From NCBI GenBank assembly GCA_046349035.1, contig JAXMDC010000002.1, forward strand, positions 558,001 to 622,000: DNA of 64,000 bases, given 5' to 3'. The notes beneath the pieces are model-generated. The model was not told where the DNA came from and searched no databases. It saw only the letters and a list, made by a program, of their open reading frames with translations. The stretch comes from JAXMDC01 sp046349035. Its GTDB lineage: Bacteria > Pseudomonadota > Alphaproteobacteria > Rhizobiales > Kaistiaceae. Every line of letters starts with the position of its first letter. Position 1 is the first letter of the stretch. Position numbers and translations under genes: made by a program. Of the stretch, positions 54,976 through 62,175 are shown one piece after another.

Positions 54976-55248
54976 ATGAACAAGAACGATCTGATTGCGG
55001 CTGTCTCGGACAAGACGGGGTTGTCGCGGACTGGCGCCGGCGACGCGGTCGACGCCACCTTCGACGCTATTGCCGCCGCCCTCAAGAAGGGTGACGAGGT
55101 GAAGATCATTGGCTTCGGCAGCTTCACCGTTGCCAAGCGCGCCGCCAGCATGGGCCGCAACCCGCGCACCGGCGAGGCGATCAAGATTGCCGCTTCCAAG
55201 ACGCCGAAGTTCAAGGCCGGCAAGGGCCTCAAGGACGCCGTGCAGTAA
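54976..55248 (+). CDS. hup: DNA-binding protein HU
   Basis: 90 residues from the ATG at 54976. Typical HU: MNKNDLIAAVSDKTGLS, GFGSFTVAKRAA, then the arm GRNPRTGEAIKIAASKTPKFKAGKGLKDAV with the conserved RNP triplet. It dimerises, bends DNA and compacts the nucleoid. It is transcribed on its own, with a terminator on each side. Confidence 0.97.
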   Translation: MNKNDLIAAVSDKTGLSRTGAGDAVDATFDAIAAALKKGDEVKIIGFGSFTVAKRAASMGRNPRTGEAIKIAASKTPKFKAGKGLKDAVQ

Positions 55249-55282
55249 AGCAGCGTCTCCGACGCTATCTCCGTCGTTTGCA

Positions 55283-55316
55283 AAGGCCGCCGGCATCGCC
55301 CGGCGGCCTTGGTGTT
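55283..55316 (+). terminator. Terminator of hup
   Basis: An 11-bp perfect stem (AAGGCCGCCGG / CCGGCGGCCTT) with a 6-base loop; the following GGTGTTTCTG is only partly T-rich. Confidence 0.75.
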
Positions 55317-55373
55317 TCTGGGGGCTCCTGGAGGTCGCACCCAGGGGAGGACCCGAGATTTTCGCCGTTACCC

Positions 55374-55402
55374 TTGCGTAGGCCGCGCCGGCGCGCCTAG
55401 AA
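55374..55402 (+). promoter_or_regulatory. Promoter of tRNA-Val
   Basis: -35 TTGCGT and -10 CTAGAA with a 17-bp spacer, 31 bp before the tRNA. Confidence 0.5.
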
Positions 55403-55433
55403 CCGAAGCGCGCCGCACAACGAGCGGGCATCG

Positions 55434-55509
55434 GGGCGGTTAGCTCAGTTGGTAGAGCGCCACGTTTACACCGTGGATGTCGGGAGTTCGAGTCTCTCAC
55501 CGCCCACCA
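55434..55509 (+). tRNA. tRNA-Val (TAC)
   Basis: 76 bases including CCA. Acceptor GGGCGGT/ACCGCCC; anticodon stem CCACG/CGTGG with loop TTTACAC gives TAC; T-arm GGAGTTCGAGTCTCT. Confidence 0.97.
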
Positions 55510-55588
55510 CCGTCGCTGTGCCGATGCTTGCTGCCTCGCCGCAGGGCACAAGCCAGAGGCGTCCGCGCTTCGAGATCGTCTTCCGTCC

Positions 55589-55616
55589 TTGACTTGCCGG
55601 CTGCCGCCGCTTAACT
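55589..55616 (+). promoter_or_regulatory. Promoter of tRNA-Asp
   Basis: -35 TTGACT and -10 TTAACT with a 16-bp spacer, 15 bp before the tRNA. Confidence 0.45.
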
Positions 55617-55631
55617 CCGCGGCACGCCCGC

Positions 55632-55708
55632 GGGGGCGTAGCTCAGTTGGTTAGAGCGTCGGCCTGTCACGCCGAAGGTCGCGGGTTCGAGCCCCGTCGC
55701 TCCCGCCA
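55632..55708 (+). tRNA. tRNA-Asp (GTC)
   Basis: 77 bases including CCA. Acceptor GGGGGCG/CGCTCCC with one G-T pair; anticodon stem TCGGC/GCCGA with loop CTGTCAC gives GTC; T-arm GCGGGTTCGAGCCCCGT. Confidence 0.97.
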
Positions 55709-55837
55709 CCCCCCAAACATGCTCCTGCGCGTCACAGCGTCCGTGGATACCTCGGCCGCTTGCCGGCTCACCGGCGCAAGGCCCTGGACGCGATGTCGGG
55801 CATGGGCGAAAGTGCGTGCCCACTGCCAGGGGACCGG

Positions 55838-55954
55838 ATGTCTGGTCGTATGATGGTGGTCGACCCCATCCTGCGAACGGATGCCGGACACTACCTGACG
55901 TCGAACGCCATTCTGGCATCTCGCGTGTCCCGGCCGACTCGATCTTCCGGCTAA
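55838..55954 (+). pseudogene. N-terminal fragment of the glycosyltransferase, separated by a frameshift
   Basis: 38 codons from an ATG with GGGGA upstream. The product MMVVDPILRTDAGHYLTSNAI looks like the first strand and helix of a GT-B glycosyltransferase (D-P-x(6)-GHYL). The frame stops at TAA 55952-55954, one base before the downstream open frame, which continues the fold in the next frame. One extra base, or two missing, would join them. Confidence 0.55.
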
Positions 55955-55955
55955 C

Positions 55956-56978
55956 GTGTCTCTGCTGCCCTATTTCCCGCGCGGCTCGATCCTTTCCTTC
56001 CAATTGCGCCGCGCGCTTGGCATCGGCCTCTCGACGCTGAAGCACAATCTCTACGTCGCATCGTTCCGACGGATGTTCGATGAGTGCGCGGTCGATGCGG
56101 CCGACAGCTTGGTCTTGCACAGCCCGCACGACTTCCACGCTTCGGCGCTCATTGCGGTCATCGCCGAGCGCCCCGCGGTGCACCGTCCGGTCGCGCACAT
56201 CCGTGTTCTCGACGCCGGCCCGTTTGTCGAGGCGATGCATCCGGACCTGCTGGCGCACCTGGCGGCGATCGCGGAAGACCGGGTCTTCTTCTATGCCGAG
56301 ACCGCCTCCACCGCCGCGGCCCTCGCCGCGCGCCTTTTCGATCGGCGGGTCGATCTCCTTCGCTTGCAAATCACCCCCCGTCGCGCCGCGCCGCTCCGGG
56401 CCGACCGGATGGCCGTCACGCAGATCGCAACGATTCTGCTGAACTTGGGTGATGTCCGGGAGGAGAAAGGCTGCCGGCGATTGGCGTCGATCGCCCAGGC
56501 GTTACCGAAGACGGTTGGCCGCGTTTCGCTGCGGCTGGTTGCGCACATCGGTGCCGTCGCCCGCGGCGACCGCAAGCTCGCCGATCGGGTGGTGGCCGAT
56601 CTTGCGGCAACTGGGGTTGAAATCGTCAGCGGACGCCTGTCCGACGGCGAGATGACCGGGTTGCTCGAAGGTGTCGACGTCGCGGTTATGCCCTATACCT
56701 CCGATCGCTACCGCCTGCGCGGGTCGGGTATCGGGCCGGAATTGGTCATGCACGGAGTCCCGCTGGTCGTGTCCGCGGGCAGCGTGTTGACCGAACACGT
56801 CGCCGGTCAAAACGGTCTCAGCGCAGCCGGAGATGGTGAGTTCGCGACGGCTGTTTGCCGCATCCTCGCCGACTATCCGGCGTATGCAGCGGCGGCACGG
56901 AGCGCGGCACATTCCCTGCTGGCGGAGTGTGAGAGCAGTCCCCTGTTCGAACGCCTGAAGTCGGCCGAAGCGGCCTGA
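55956..56978 (+). CDS. Glycosyltransferase (GT-B, family 4-like), N-terminally disrupted
   Basis: 340 residues if read from the GTG at 55956, which has no ribosome site. The C-terminal half has a GT-B nucleotide-sugar domain: ATILLNLGDVREEKGC, a segment VSGRLSDGEMTGLLEGVDVAVMPYTSDRY, and SGIGPELVMHGVPLVVSAG holding the donor-binding Glu. The N-terminal Rossmann start is missing from this frame but present just upstream in another frame (55838-55954). Either the gene is a pseudogene or the reference carries a one-base error. It stands alone between tRNA-Asp and the nuo operon. Confidence 0.7.
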   Translation: MSLLPYFPRGSILSFQLRRALGIGLSTLKHNLYVASFRRMFDECAVDAADSLVLHSPHDFHASALIAVIAERPAVHRPVAHIRVLDAGPFVEAMHPDLLAHLAAIAEDRVFFYAETASTAAALAARLFDRRVDLLRLQITPRRAAPLRADRMAVTQIATILLNLGDVREEKGCRRLASIAQALPKTVGRVSLRLVAHIGAVARGDRKLADRVVADLAATGVEIVSGRLSDGEMTGLLEGVDVAVMPYTSDRYRLRGSGIGPELVMHGVPLVVSAGSVLTEHVAGQNGLSAAGDGEFATAVCRILADYPAYAAAARSAAHSLLAECESSPLFERLKSAEAA

Positions 56979-57083
56979 CCTAGCCGGGACGTGCGGCGCC
57001 GGAGCGCAGTCGGTGGCGTTGACGATCCCCCGTGATCCGCTAGCTTGGTCGGCCTTGCGGCGCTTCGGGCGCCCAAAGGGGGG

Positions 57084-57100
57084 CGGTGCCGCTGGCACCG
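57084..57100. other. Inverted repeat in the nuo leader
   Basis: CGGTGCC-GCT-GGCACCG, a perfect 7-bp inverted repeat 64 bp upstream of the nuoA start. It may be an operator or a leader hairpin of the complex I operon. Confidence 0.3.
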
Positions 57101-57163
57101 GGGCTGATCGAGCGAGGCGTTGCCGGCCGGAGGGGCCGGCGGCGCGCCCGCGGGGGAGGGGAC

Positions 57164-57529
57164 GTGCAGGCATTCCTCGGCGGCTACGCGCCGCTGGTGG
57201 TTTTCGTCGGTGTTGCTGCGGTGATCGGCTTGGCCCTCCTGCTGTCGCCTTACGCCTTTGCACCCCGCAAGCCCGATTCCGAGAAGCTCTCGGCCTATGA
57301 ATGCGGCTTCGAGGCCTTCGACGACGCTCGAATGACGTTCGACATCCGCTACTATCTGGTGGCGATCCTGTTCATCATCTTCGACCTGGAGATCGCCTTC
57401 CTGTTCCCCTGGGCGGTGACCTTTGGCGAACTCGGCTGGTTCGGCTTCTGGTCGATGATGGCTTTCCTGGCGGTGCTGACGATCGGCTTTGCCTACGAAT
57501 GGAAGAAGGGAGCGCTCGAATGGGATTGA
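57164..57529 (+). CDS. nuoA: NADH-quinone oxidoreductase subunit A
   Basis: 121 residues from a GTG at 57164 with GGGGAGGGG just upstream; this gives the usual NuoA length, while the longer open frame from 57086 would add a non-membrane tail. Three membrane helices; the conserved loop EKLSAYECGFEAFDDARMTFDIRYYL links the first two. It is part of the proton-pumping membrane arm of complex I near the quinone site. First gene of the nuo operon; its end overlaps nuoB by 10 bases. Confidence 0.95.
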   Translation: MQAFLGGYAPLVVFVGVAAVIGLALLLSPYAFAPRKPDSEKLSAYECGFEAFDDARMTFDIRYYLVAILFIIFDLEIAFLFPWAVTFGELGWFGFWSMMAFLAVLTIGFAYEWKKGALEWD

Positions 57530-58065
57530 GCGGCAATCCCTCCGGCGTGCCGCAACATGGCGGCGCCCCTGATCCGGCCTACTTCAGCCAGATCAACGCC
57601 GAACTCGCCGACCGCGGGTTTCTGGTGACGTCTGCAGACGAGCTCATCAACTGGGCCCGGACCGGCTCGTTGATGTGGATGACCTTCGGCCTTGCCTGCT
57701 GCGCCGTCGAGATGATGCAGATGTCGATGCCGCGCTACGACGCCGAGCGGTTCGGCTTCGCACCGAGGGCCTCGCCCCGCCAGTCGGATGTGATGATCGT
57801 TGCCGGCACGCTGACCAACAAGATGGCGCCCGCTCTCCGCAAGGTCTACGACCAGATGCCGGAGCCGCGCTACGTCATCTCCATGGGCTCGTGCGCCAAC
57901 GGCGGCGGCTACTATCATTATTCCTATGCCGTGGTGCGTGGCTGCGACCGCATTGTGCCGGTCGACATCTACGTCCCCGGTTGTCCGCCCACTGCCGAGG
58001 CGCTGCTCTACGGCGTCCTGTTGCTGCAAAAGAAGATTCGCCGCGTCGGCACGATCGAGCGCTAG
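57520..58065 (+). CDS. nuoB: NADH-quinone oxidoreductase subunit B
   Basis: 181 residues. Ligands for cluster N2 are visible: the adjacent cysteines in GLACCAVEMM, GSCANGGGYYHYSY and YVPGCPPTAEALLYG. It carries the last iron-sulfur cluster before quinone. Its start lies inside the end of nuoA, so the two are translationally coupled. Confidence 0.97.
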   Translation: MGLSGNPSGVPQHGGAPDPAYFSQINAELADRGFLVTSADELINWARTGSLMWMTFGLACCAVEMMQMSMPRYDAERFGFAPRASPRQSDVMIVAGTLTNKMAPALRKVYDQMPEPRYVISMGSCANGGGYYHYSYAVVRGCDRIVPVDIYVPGCPPTAEALLYGVLLLQKKIRRVGTIER

Positions 58066-58071
58066 AAGTCG

Positions 58072-58662
58072 ATGGAAACCGACCTCACCCAGCTCGATAC
58101 CCTGTTCGGGGCCGCCGTCGGCGGTAGCCCGAAGGTCGCCTACGGCGAGCTGACCTTGACCATCCCGGCTGGCGCGATCGTCGTTACGCTGACGCGGCTG
58201 CGCGACCTCTTCGAGTTCACCTGCCTCATCGACATCTGCGGCGCCGACTATCCCGAGCGGGCGGACCGTTTTGAGGTGGTCTACCACCTCCTCAGCCCCA
58301 CCCGGAACGAGCGCTTGCGCTTGAAGGTTCGCCTCGCCGAGGGCGAATCCGTCCCCTCCTCTTGCAGCGTCTTCCCGGGCGCCAATTGGTTCGAGCGCGA
58401 GGCTTTCGACCTCTATGGCATCCCGTTCTCCGGTCATCCCGACCTGCGCCGCATCCTCACCGACTACGGCTTCGAGGGGCATCCGATGCGGAAGGACTTC
58501 CCGCTGACGGGCTACGTCGAGGTGCGCTACGACGACGAAGCGCGCAAGGTCGTGTACGAACCGGTCAAGCTGCAGCAGGAGTTCAGGAACTTCGACTTCC
58601 TCTCGCCGTGGGAAGGGACGGACTACGACCTTCCTGGCGACGACAAGGCGGGCCGGAAATGA
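58072..58662 (+). CDS. nuoC: NADH-quinone oxidoreductase subunit C
   Basis: 196 residues; the 30-kDa subunit signature ERAFDLYGIPFSGHPDLRRI-like block is present (EREAFDLYGIPFSGHPDLRR), followed by DYGFEGHPMRKDFPLTGYVEVRYD. It sits on the peripheral arm near NuoB and NuoD. It starts six bases after the nuoB stop and ends in an ATGA overlap with nuoD. NuoC and NuoD are separate here, unlike the fused form of E. coli. Confidence 0.97.
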   Translation: METDLTQLDTLFGAAVGGSPKVAYGELTLTIPAGAIVVTLTRLRDLFEFTCLIDICGADYPERADRFEVVYHLLSPTRNERLRLKVRLAEGESVPSSCSVFPGANWFEREAFDLYGIPFSGHPDLRRILTDYGFEGHPMRKDFPLTGYVEVRYDDEARKVVYEPVKLQQEFRNFDFLSPWEGTDYDLPGDDKAGRK

Positions 58663-59849
58663 CCGCCCCGACCAAGCGCAACTTCACCATCAATTTCGGC
58701 CCGCAGCATCCCGCTGCGCATGGCGTGCTGCGCCTGGTGCTGGAGCTCGACGGCGAGATCGTCGAGCGGGTCGACCCCCATATCGGGTTGCTCCATCGCG
58801 GCACCGAGAAGCTGATCGAGCACAAGACCTACCTTCAGGCGGTGCCCTATTTCGATCGGCTCGACTACGTCGCGCCGATGAACCAGGAGCACGCCTTCGC
58901 CCTGGCGGTGGAGAAGCTCCTCGGCATCTCCGTGCCCTATCGCGGCCAGCTGATCCGCGTTCTCTACTCTGAGATCGGGCGGCTGCTCTCGCACCTTCTC
59001 AACATCACCACCCAGGCTCTCGATGTCGGTGCCTTGACGCCCCCGCTGTGGGGCTTCGAAGAGCGCGAGAAGCTGATGATCTTCTACGAGCGCGCCTCCG
59101 GCAGCCGCATGCACGCTGCCTATGTCCGGCCGGGTGGCGTTCATGCCGACCTTCCGGACGCCCTCGTCGGCGACATCGGCGCCTTCTGCGATCCCTTCCT
59201 CAAGGTGGTCGACGACATCGAGACGCTGCTGACCGACAACCGCATCTTCAAGCAGCGCAATGTCGACATCGGCGTGGTCAATCTCGACGAGGCTTGGGGC
59301 CTCGGGTTTTCCGGCGTGATGGTGCGGGGTTCCGGCGCCGCTTGGGATCTGCGGCGCACTCAGCCCTACGAGTGCTACTCCGACCTCGCCTTTCGCATCC
59401 CGGTCGGCAAGAACGGCGACTGCTACGACCGCTATTTGGTCCGCGTTGCCGAAATGCGCGAGTCGGTCGCCATAATGAAGCAGTGCGTCGACCTACTGCT
59501 GTCGCAGAAGGGGAGGGGCGAGATCTCGTCGAGCCACGGCAAGGTCGTCCCGCCGCGACGCGCTGAGATGAAGCGTTCGATGGAAGCGCTCATCCACCAC
59601 TTCAAGCTTTACACCGAGGGCTATCACGTCCCGGCCGGCGAGGTGTACGCCGCGGTGGAGGCGCCCAAGGGCGAGTTCGGCGTCTACCTGGTGTCGGACG
59701 GCAGCAACAAGCCTTACCGCTGCAAGATCAGGGCCCCCGGCTTTCCGCACCTGGCGGCGATGGAGCACCTGACCAAGGGCCACATGCTGGCCGACGTCGC
59801 TGCCATTCTCGGCTCCATCGACATCGTCTTTGGGGAGATCGACCGATGA
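58659..59849 (+). CDS. nuoD: NADH-quinone oxidoreductase subunit D
   Basis: 396 residues from the ATG overlapping the nuoC stop. The 49-kDa family is clear from NFGPQHPAAHGVLRLVLELDGE, HIGLLHRGTEKLIE, and the quinone-site region YFDRLDYVAPMNQEHAF. It ends with the usual ...ILGSIDIVFGEIDR. It forms much of the quinone pocket with NuoB. An unknown small gene starts in its stop codon (ATGA). Confidence 0.97.
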   Translation: MTAPTKRNFTINFGPQHPAAHGVLRLVLELDGEIVERVDPHIGLLHRGTEKLIEHKTYLQAVPYFDRLDYVAPMNQEHAFALAVEKLLGISVPYRGQLIRVLYSEIGRLLSHLLNITTQALDVGALTPPLWGFEEREKLMIFYERASGSRMHAAYVRPGGVHADLPDALVGDIGAFCDPFLKVVDDIETLLTDNRIFKQRNVDIGVVNLDEAWGLGFSGVMVRGSGAAWDLRRTQPYECYSDLAFRIPVGKNGDCYDRYLVRVAEMRESVAIMKQCVDLLLSQKGRGEISSSHGKVVPPRRAEMKRSMEALIHHFKLYTEGYHVPAGEVYAAVEAPKGEFGVYLVSDGSNKPYRCKIRAPGFPHLAAMEHLTKGHMLADVAAILGSIDIVFGEIDR

Positions 59850-60163
59850 CGCCCGCCCGCATCCGTACCGGGCTGGCCGCCGCCGGCATTGTGCTGGCCG
59901 CGACTGCGCAAGCGCAGAACGCCGCACCGCCTGCAGCGCCCGCTCCGGCCCTGCCGGCGCTGAGAGACCTTCTCGCCCAAGGCTACGAGGTGCGCGCCAC
60001 CATGCTCGTTCCCTCCGACGTTGTCGGTCGCAACAGCCGATCGACAATCGACGCTGTGGTCATCACCATCCAGCGCGGCGCCTCGATCGGTACCTGCTAC
60101 ACGGCCTTTTCCGCGTTCGTTGACGGCGACTTCGCCGACCTTGCTTGCGTGGTGAAGCCGTGA
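59846..60163 (+). CDS. Small exported protein encoded between nuoD and nuoE
   Basis: 105 residues, starting in an ATGA overlap with nuoD. A signal peptide (MTPARIRTGLAAAGIVLAATAQA|QN) is followed by a Pro/Ala linker and a domain of about 65 residues (ALRDLLAQGYEVRATMLVP...ITIQRGASIGTCYTAFSAFVDGDFADLACVVKP) with two cysteines that could form a disulfide. No family recognised. Being exported, it cannot be a peripheral-arm subunit, which is cytoplasmic; it could be a periplasmic accessory protein, or simply a passenger of the operon. nuoE follows after 39 bp. Confidence 0.8.
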   Translation: MTPARIRTGLAAAGIVLAATAQAQNAAPPAAPAPALPALRDLLAQGYEVRATMLVPSDVVGRNSRSTIDAVVITIQRGASIGTCYTAFSAFVDGDFADLACVVKP

Positions 60164-60202
60164 CGATGGCCGGTCGCACCGAACGGACGGCGGAGTAGGC
60201 GC

Positions 60203-60853
60203 ATGGCCACGCGCAAGCTCCATCACGAGCAGCCTAAGACGTTCGCCTTCACGCCGGAAAATCGTGCCTGGGCGGAGAAGGAGATCGCCAAATATCCGCC
60301 GGGCCGTCAGGCGTCGGCGGTGATCGCGCTTTTGTGGCGCGCGCAGGAGCAGCACGGCTGGGTGACCGAGCCGGCGATCCGCCTGGTCGCCGAGATGCTG
60401 ACGATGCCGCCGATCCGCGTCCTCGAGGTCGCGACCTTCTACGTCATGTTTCACCTCGCGCCGGTCGGCCGTAAGGCGCACGTCCAGGTCTGCGGCACCA
60501 CGCCCTGTTGGCTACGCGGCTCCGACGGGATTTTCGGCGTCTGCAGGGAGCGGATCGCCGAGCACTCGCATACGCTCTCCGCCGACGGCAACTTCTCCTG
60601 GGAGGAGGTCGAGTGCCTGGGCGCCTGCGTCAACGCCCCTCTCGTGCAGATCGGCGCCGACACTTACGAGGACCTCACGCCCGAGTCTTTCAACGCGCTG
60701 CTCGACGACATTGCCGCCGGTCGCAAGCGCCTGCCGGGGCCGCAGGTGGATCGCCAATTCTCGGCGCCCGCCGGCGGCGAAACGACCTTGGTCGAGGCCG
60801 CCGCCGCGGCGCGGGGTGGCCGCCCGTCCGCCACCAAGGGAGGCAAGGCCTGA
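60203..60853 (+). CDS. nuoE: NADH-quinone oxidoreductase subunit E
   Basis: 216 residues, longer than the roughly 165 of E. coli because of an Ala/Gly-rich C-terminal tail common in alphaproteobacteria. The thioredoxin-like domain holds the four ligands of the 2Fe-2S cluster N1a: Cys in VCGTTPCWLRG and in ECLGACVNAPL. It pairs with NuoF at the NADH-oxidising tip. nuoF starts four bases after the stop. Confidence 0.96.
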   Translation: MATRKLHHEQPKTFAFTPENRAWAEKEIAKYPPGRQASAVIALLWRAQEQHGWVTEPAIRLVAEMLTMPPIRVLEVATFYVMFHLAPVGRKAHVQVCGTTPCWLRGSDGIFGVCRERIAEHSHTLSADGNFSWEEVECLGACVNAPLVQIGADTYEDLTPESFNALLDDIAAGRKRLPGPQVDRQFSAPAGGETTLVEAAAAARGGRPSATKGGKA

Positions 60854-60856
60854 GCC

Positions 60857-62167
60857 ATGCTGGCCGATAGGGACCGGATCTTCACCAATCTTTACGGCCG
60901 CGGCGATTGGCGGCTGGCCGGTGCGCGTGCGCGCGGCGCCTGGGACAACACCAAGGCCTTGCTCGACAAGGGGCGGGACTGGATCGTCGGCGAGATGAAG
61001 GCCTCCGGCCTCCGCGGTCGTGGCGGCGCCGGCTTCCCTACCGGCCTCAAGTGGTCGTTCATGCCGAAGGCCTCTGACGGCCGTCCGCACTATCTCGTCA
61101 TCAACGCCGACGAGTCAGAACCGGGCACCTGCAAGGATCGCGAAATCATCCGCCACGATCCGCACCTGTTGCTCGAGGGCTGCCTCATTGCCGGCTTCGC
61201 CATGGGCGCCAATACCGCCTTCATCTACATCCGCGGCGAATTCATCCGCGAACGTGAGGTGCTGCAGGCGGCGATCGACGAAGCCGAGGCCGCCGGCCTG
61301 CTCGGCGAGCGCAATATCCACGGCCATCCCTTTCGCATCCTCGTCCATCACGGCGCCGGCGCCTACATTTGCGGCGAGGAGACCGCGCTCCTGGAAAGCA
61401 TGGAGGGCAAGAAAGGGCTGCCGCGGCTGAAGCCGCCATTCCCGGCCAATGTCGGTCTTTGGGGCTGCCCGACAACCGTCAACAACGTCGAGTCGATCGC
61501 CGTCGCCCCGACGATCCTGCGGCGCGGTGGCGCCTGGTTTGCCGGCATCGGCAAACCGAACAACACCGGTACCAAGCTGTTCTGCATATCCGGCCACGTC
61601 GAAAGGCCCTGCACCGTCGAGGAGGAGCTCGGCATCTCCCTTCGCGAACTGGTCGAGCGTCACGCCGGCGGCGTCCGCGGCGGCTGGGACAACCTCCTTG
61701 CCGTCATTCCTGGCGGCGCTTCGATGCCGTTGATCCCGGCCCGGCAGTGCCAGGATCTGTCGCTCGATTTCGATACGTTGAAGAACCTGCGCTCCGGGCT
61801 CGGCACCGCTGCGGTCATAGTCATGGACCGCTCGACCGACATCATCAAAGCGATTGCCCGTCTCGCCTATTTCTACAAGGTCGAGAGTTGCGGCCAGTGT
61901 ACGCCATGCCGTGAGGGCACCGGTTGGATGTGGCGCGTGCTCGAGCGCATGGTCGCCGGCGACGCCGACAAATCCGAAATCGACGAGTTGATGCAGGTGA
62001 CGACCGAGATCGAAGGCCACACTATCTGCGCCTTTGGCGACGCCGCCGCCTGGCCAGTCCAGGGCCTCATCCGCAACTATCGCGAATTGATGGAAGCCCG
62101 CATCGACGCGCGGCGCACCGCTGGTCATGCCGGCCTTGCCGCCACGCTGGCGGCGGCCGCGGAGTAG
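60857..62167 (+). CDS. nuoF: NADH-quinone oxidoreductase subunit F (NADH/FMN-binding)
   Basis: 436 residues. NADH and FMN sites: RGRGGAGFPTGLKWSFMP, then NADESEPGTCKDREI and GAGAYICGEETALLES. The N3 4Fe-4S cluster is bound by ESCGQCTPCREGT plus a later Cys (HTICAFGDAAAW). It takes a hydride from NADH and passes electrons to NuoE and NuoG. Length and motifs are standard. Confidence 0.97.
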   Translation: MLADRDRIFTNLYGRGDWRLAGARARGAWDNTKALLDKGRDWIVGEMKASGLRGRGGAGFPTGLKWSFMPKASDGRPHYLVINADESEPGTCKDREIIRHDPHLLLEGCLIAGFAMGANTAFIYIRGEFIREREVLQAAIDEAEAAGLLGERNIHGHPFRILVHHGAGAYICGEETALLESMEGKKGLPRLKPPFPANVGLWGCPTTVNNVESIAVAPTILRRGGAWFAGIGKPNNTGTKLFCISGHVERPCTVEEELGISLRELVERHAGGVRGGWDNLLAVIPGGASMPLIPARQCQDLSLDFDTLKNLRSGLGTAAVIVMDRSTDIIKAIARLAYFYKVESCGQCTPCREGTGWMWRVLERMVAGDADKSEIDELMQVTTEIEGHTICAFGDAAAWPVQGLIRNYRELMEARIDARRTAGHAGLAATLAAAAE

Positions 62168-62175
62168 GAGCGCCG

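Noticed and set aside
55709..55837. Looked for an integrase attachment site or phage remnant after tRNA-Asp because of the broken gene next to it.
   Set aside because: No repeat of the tRNA 3' end and no integrase gene were seen in the window.
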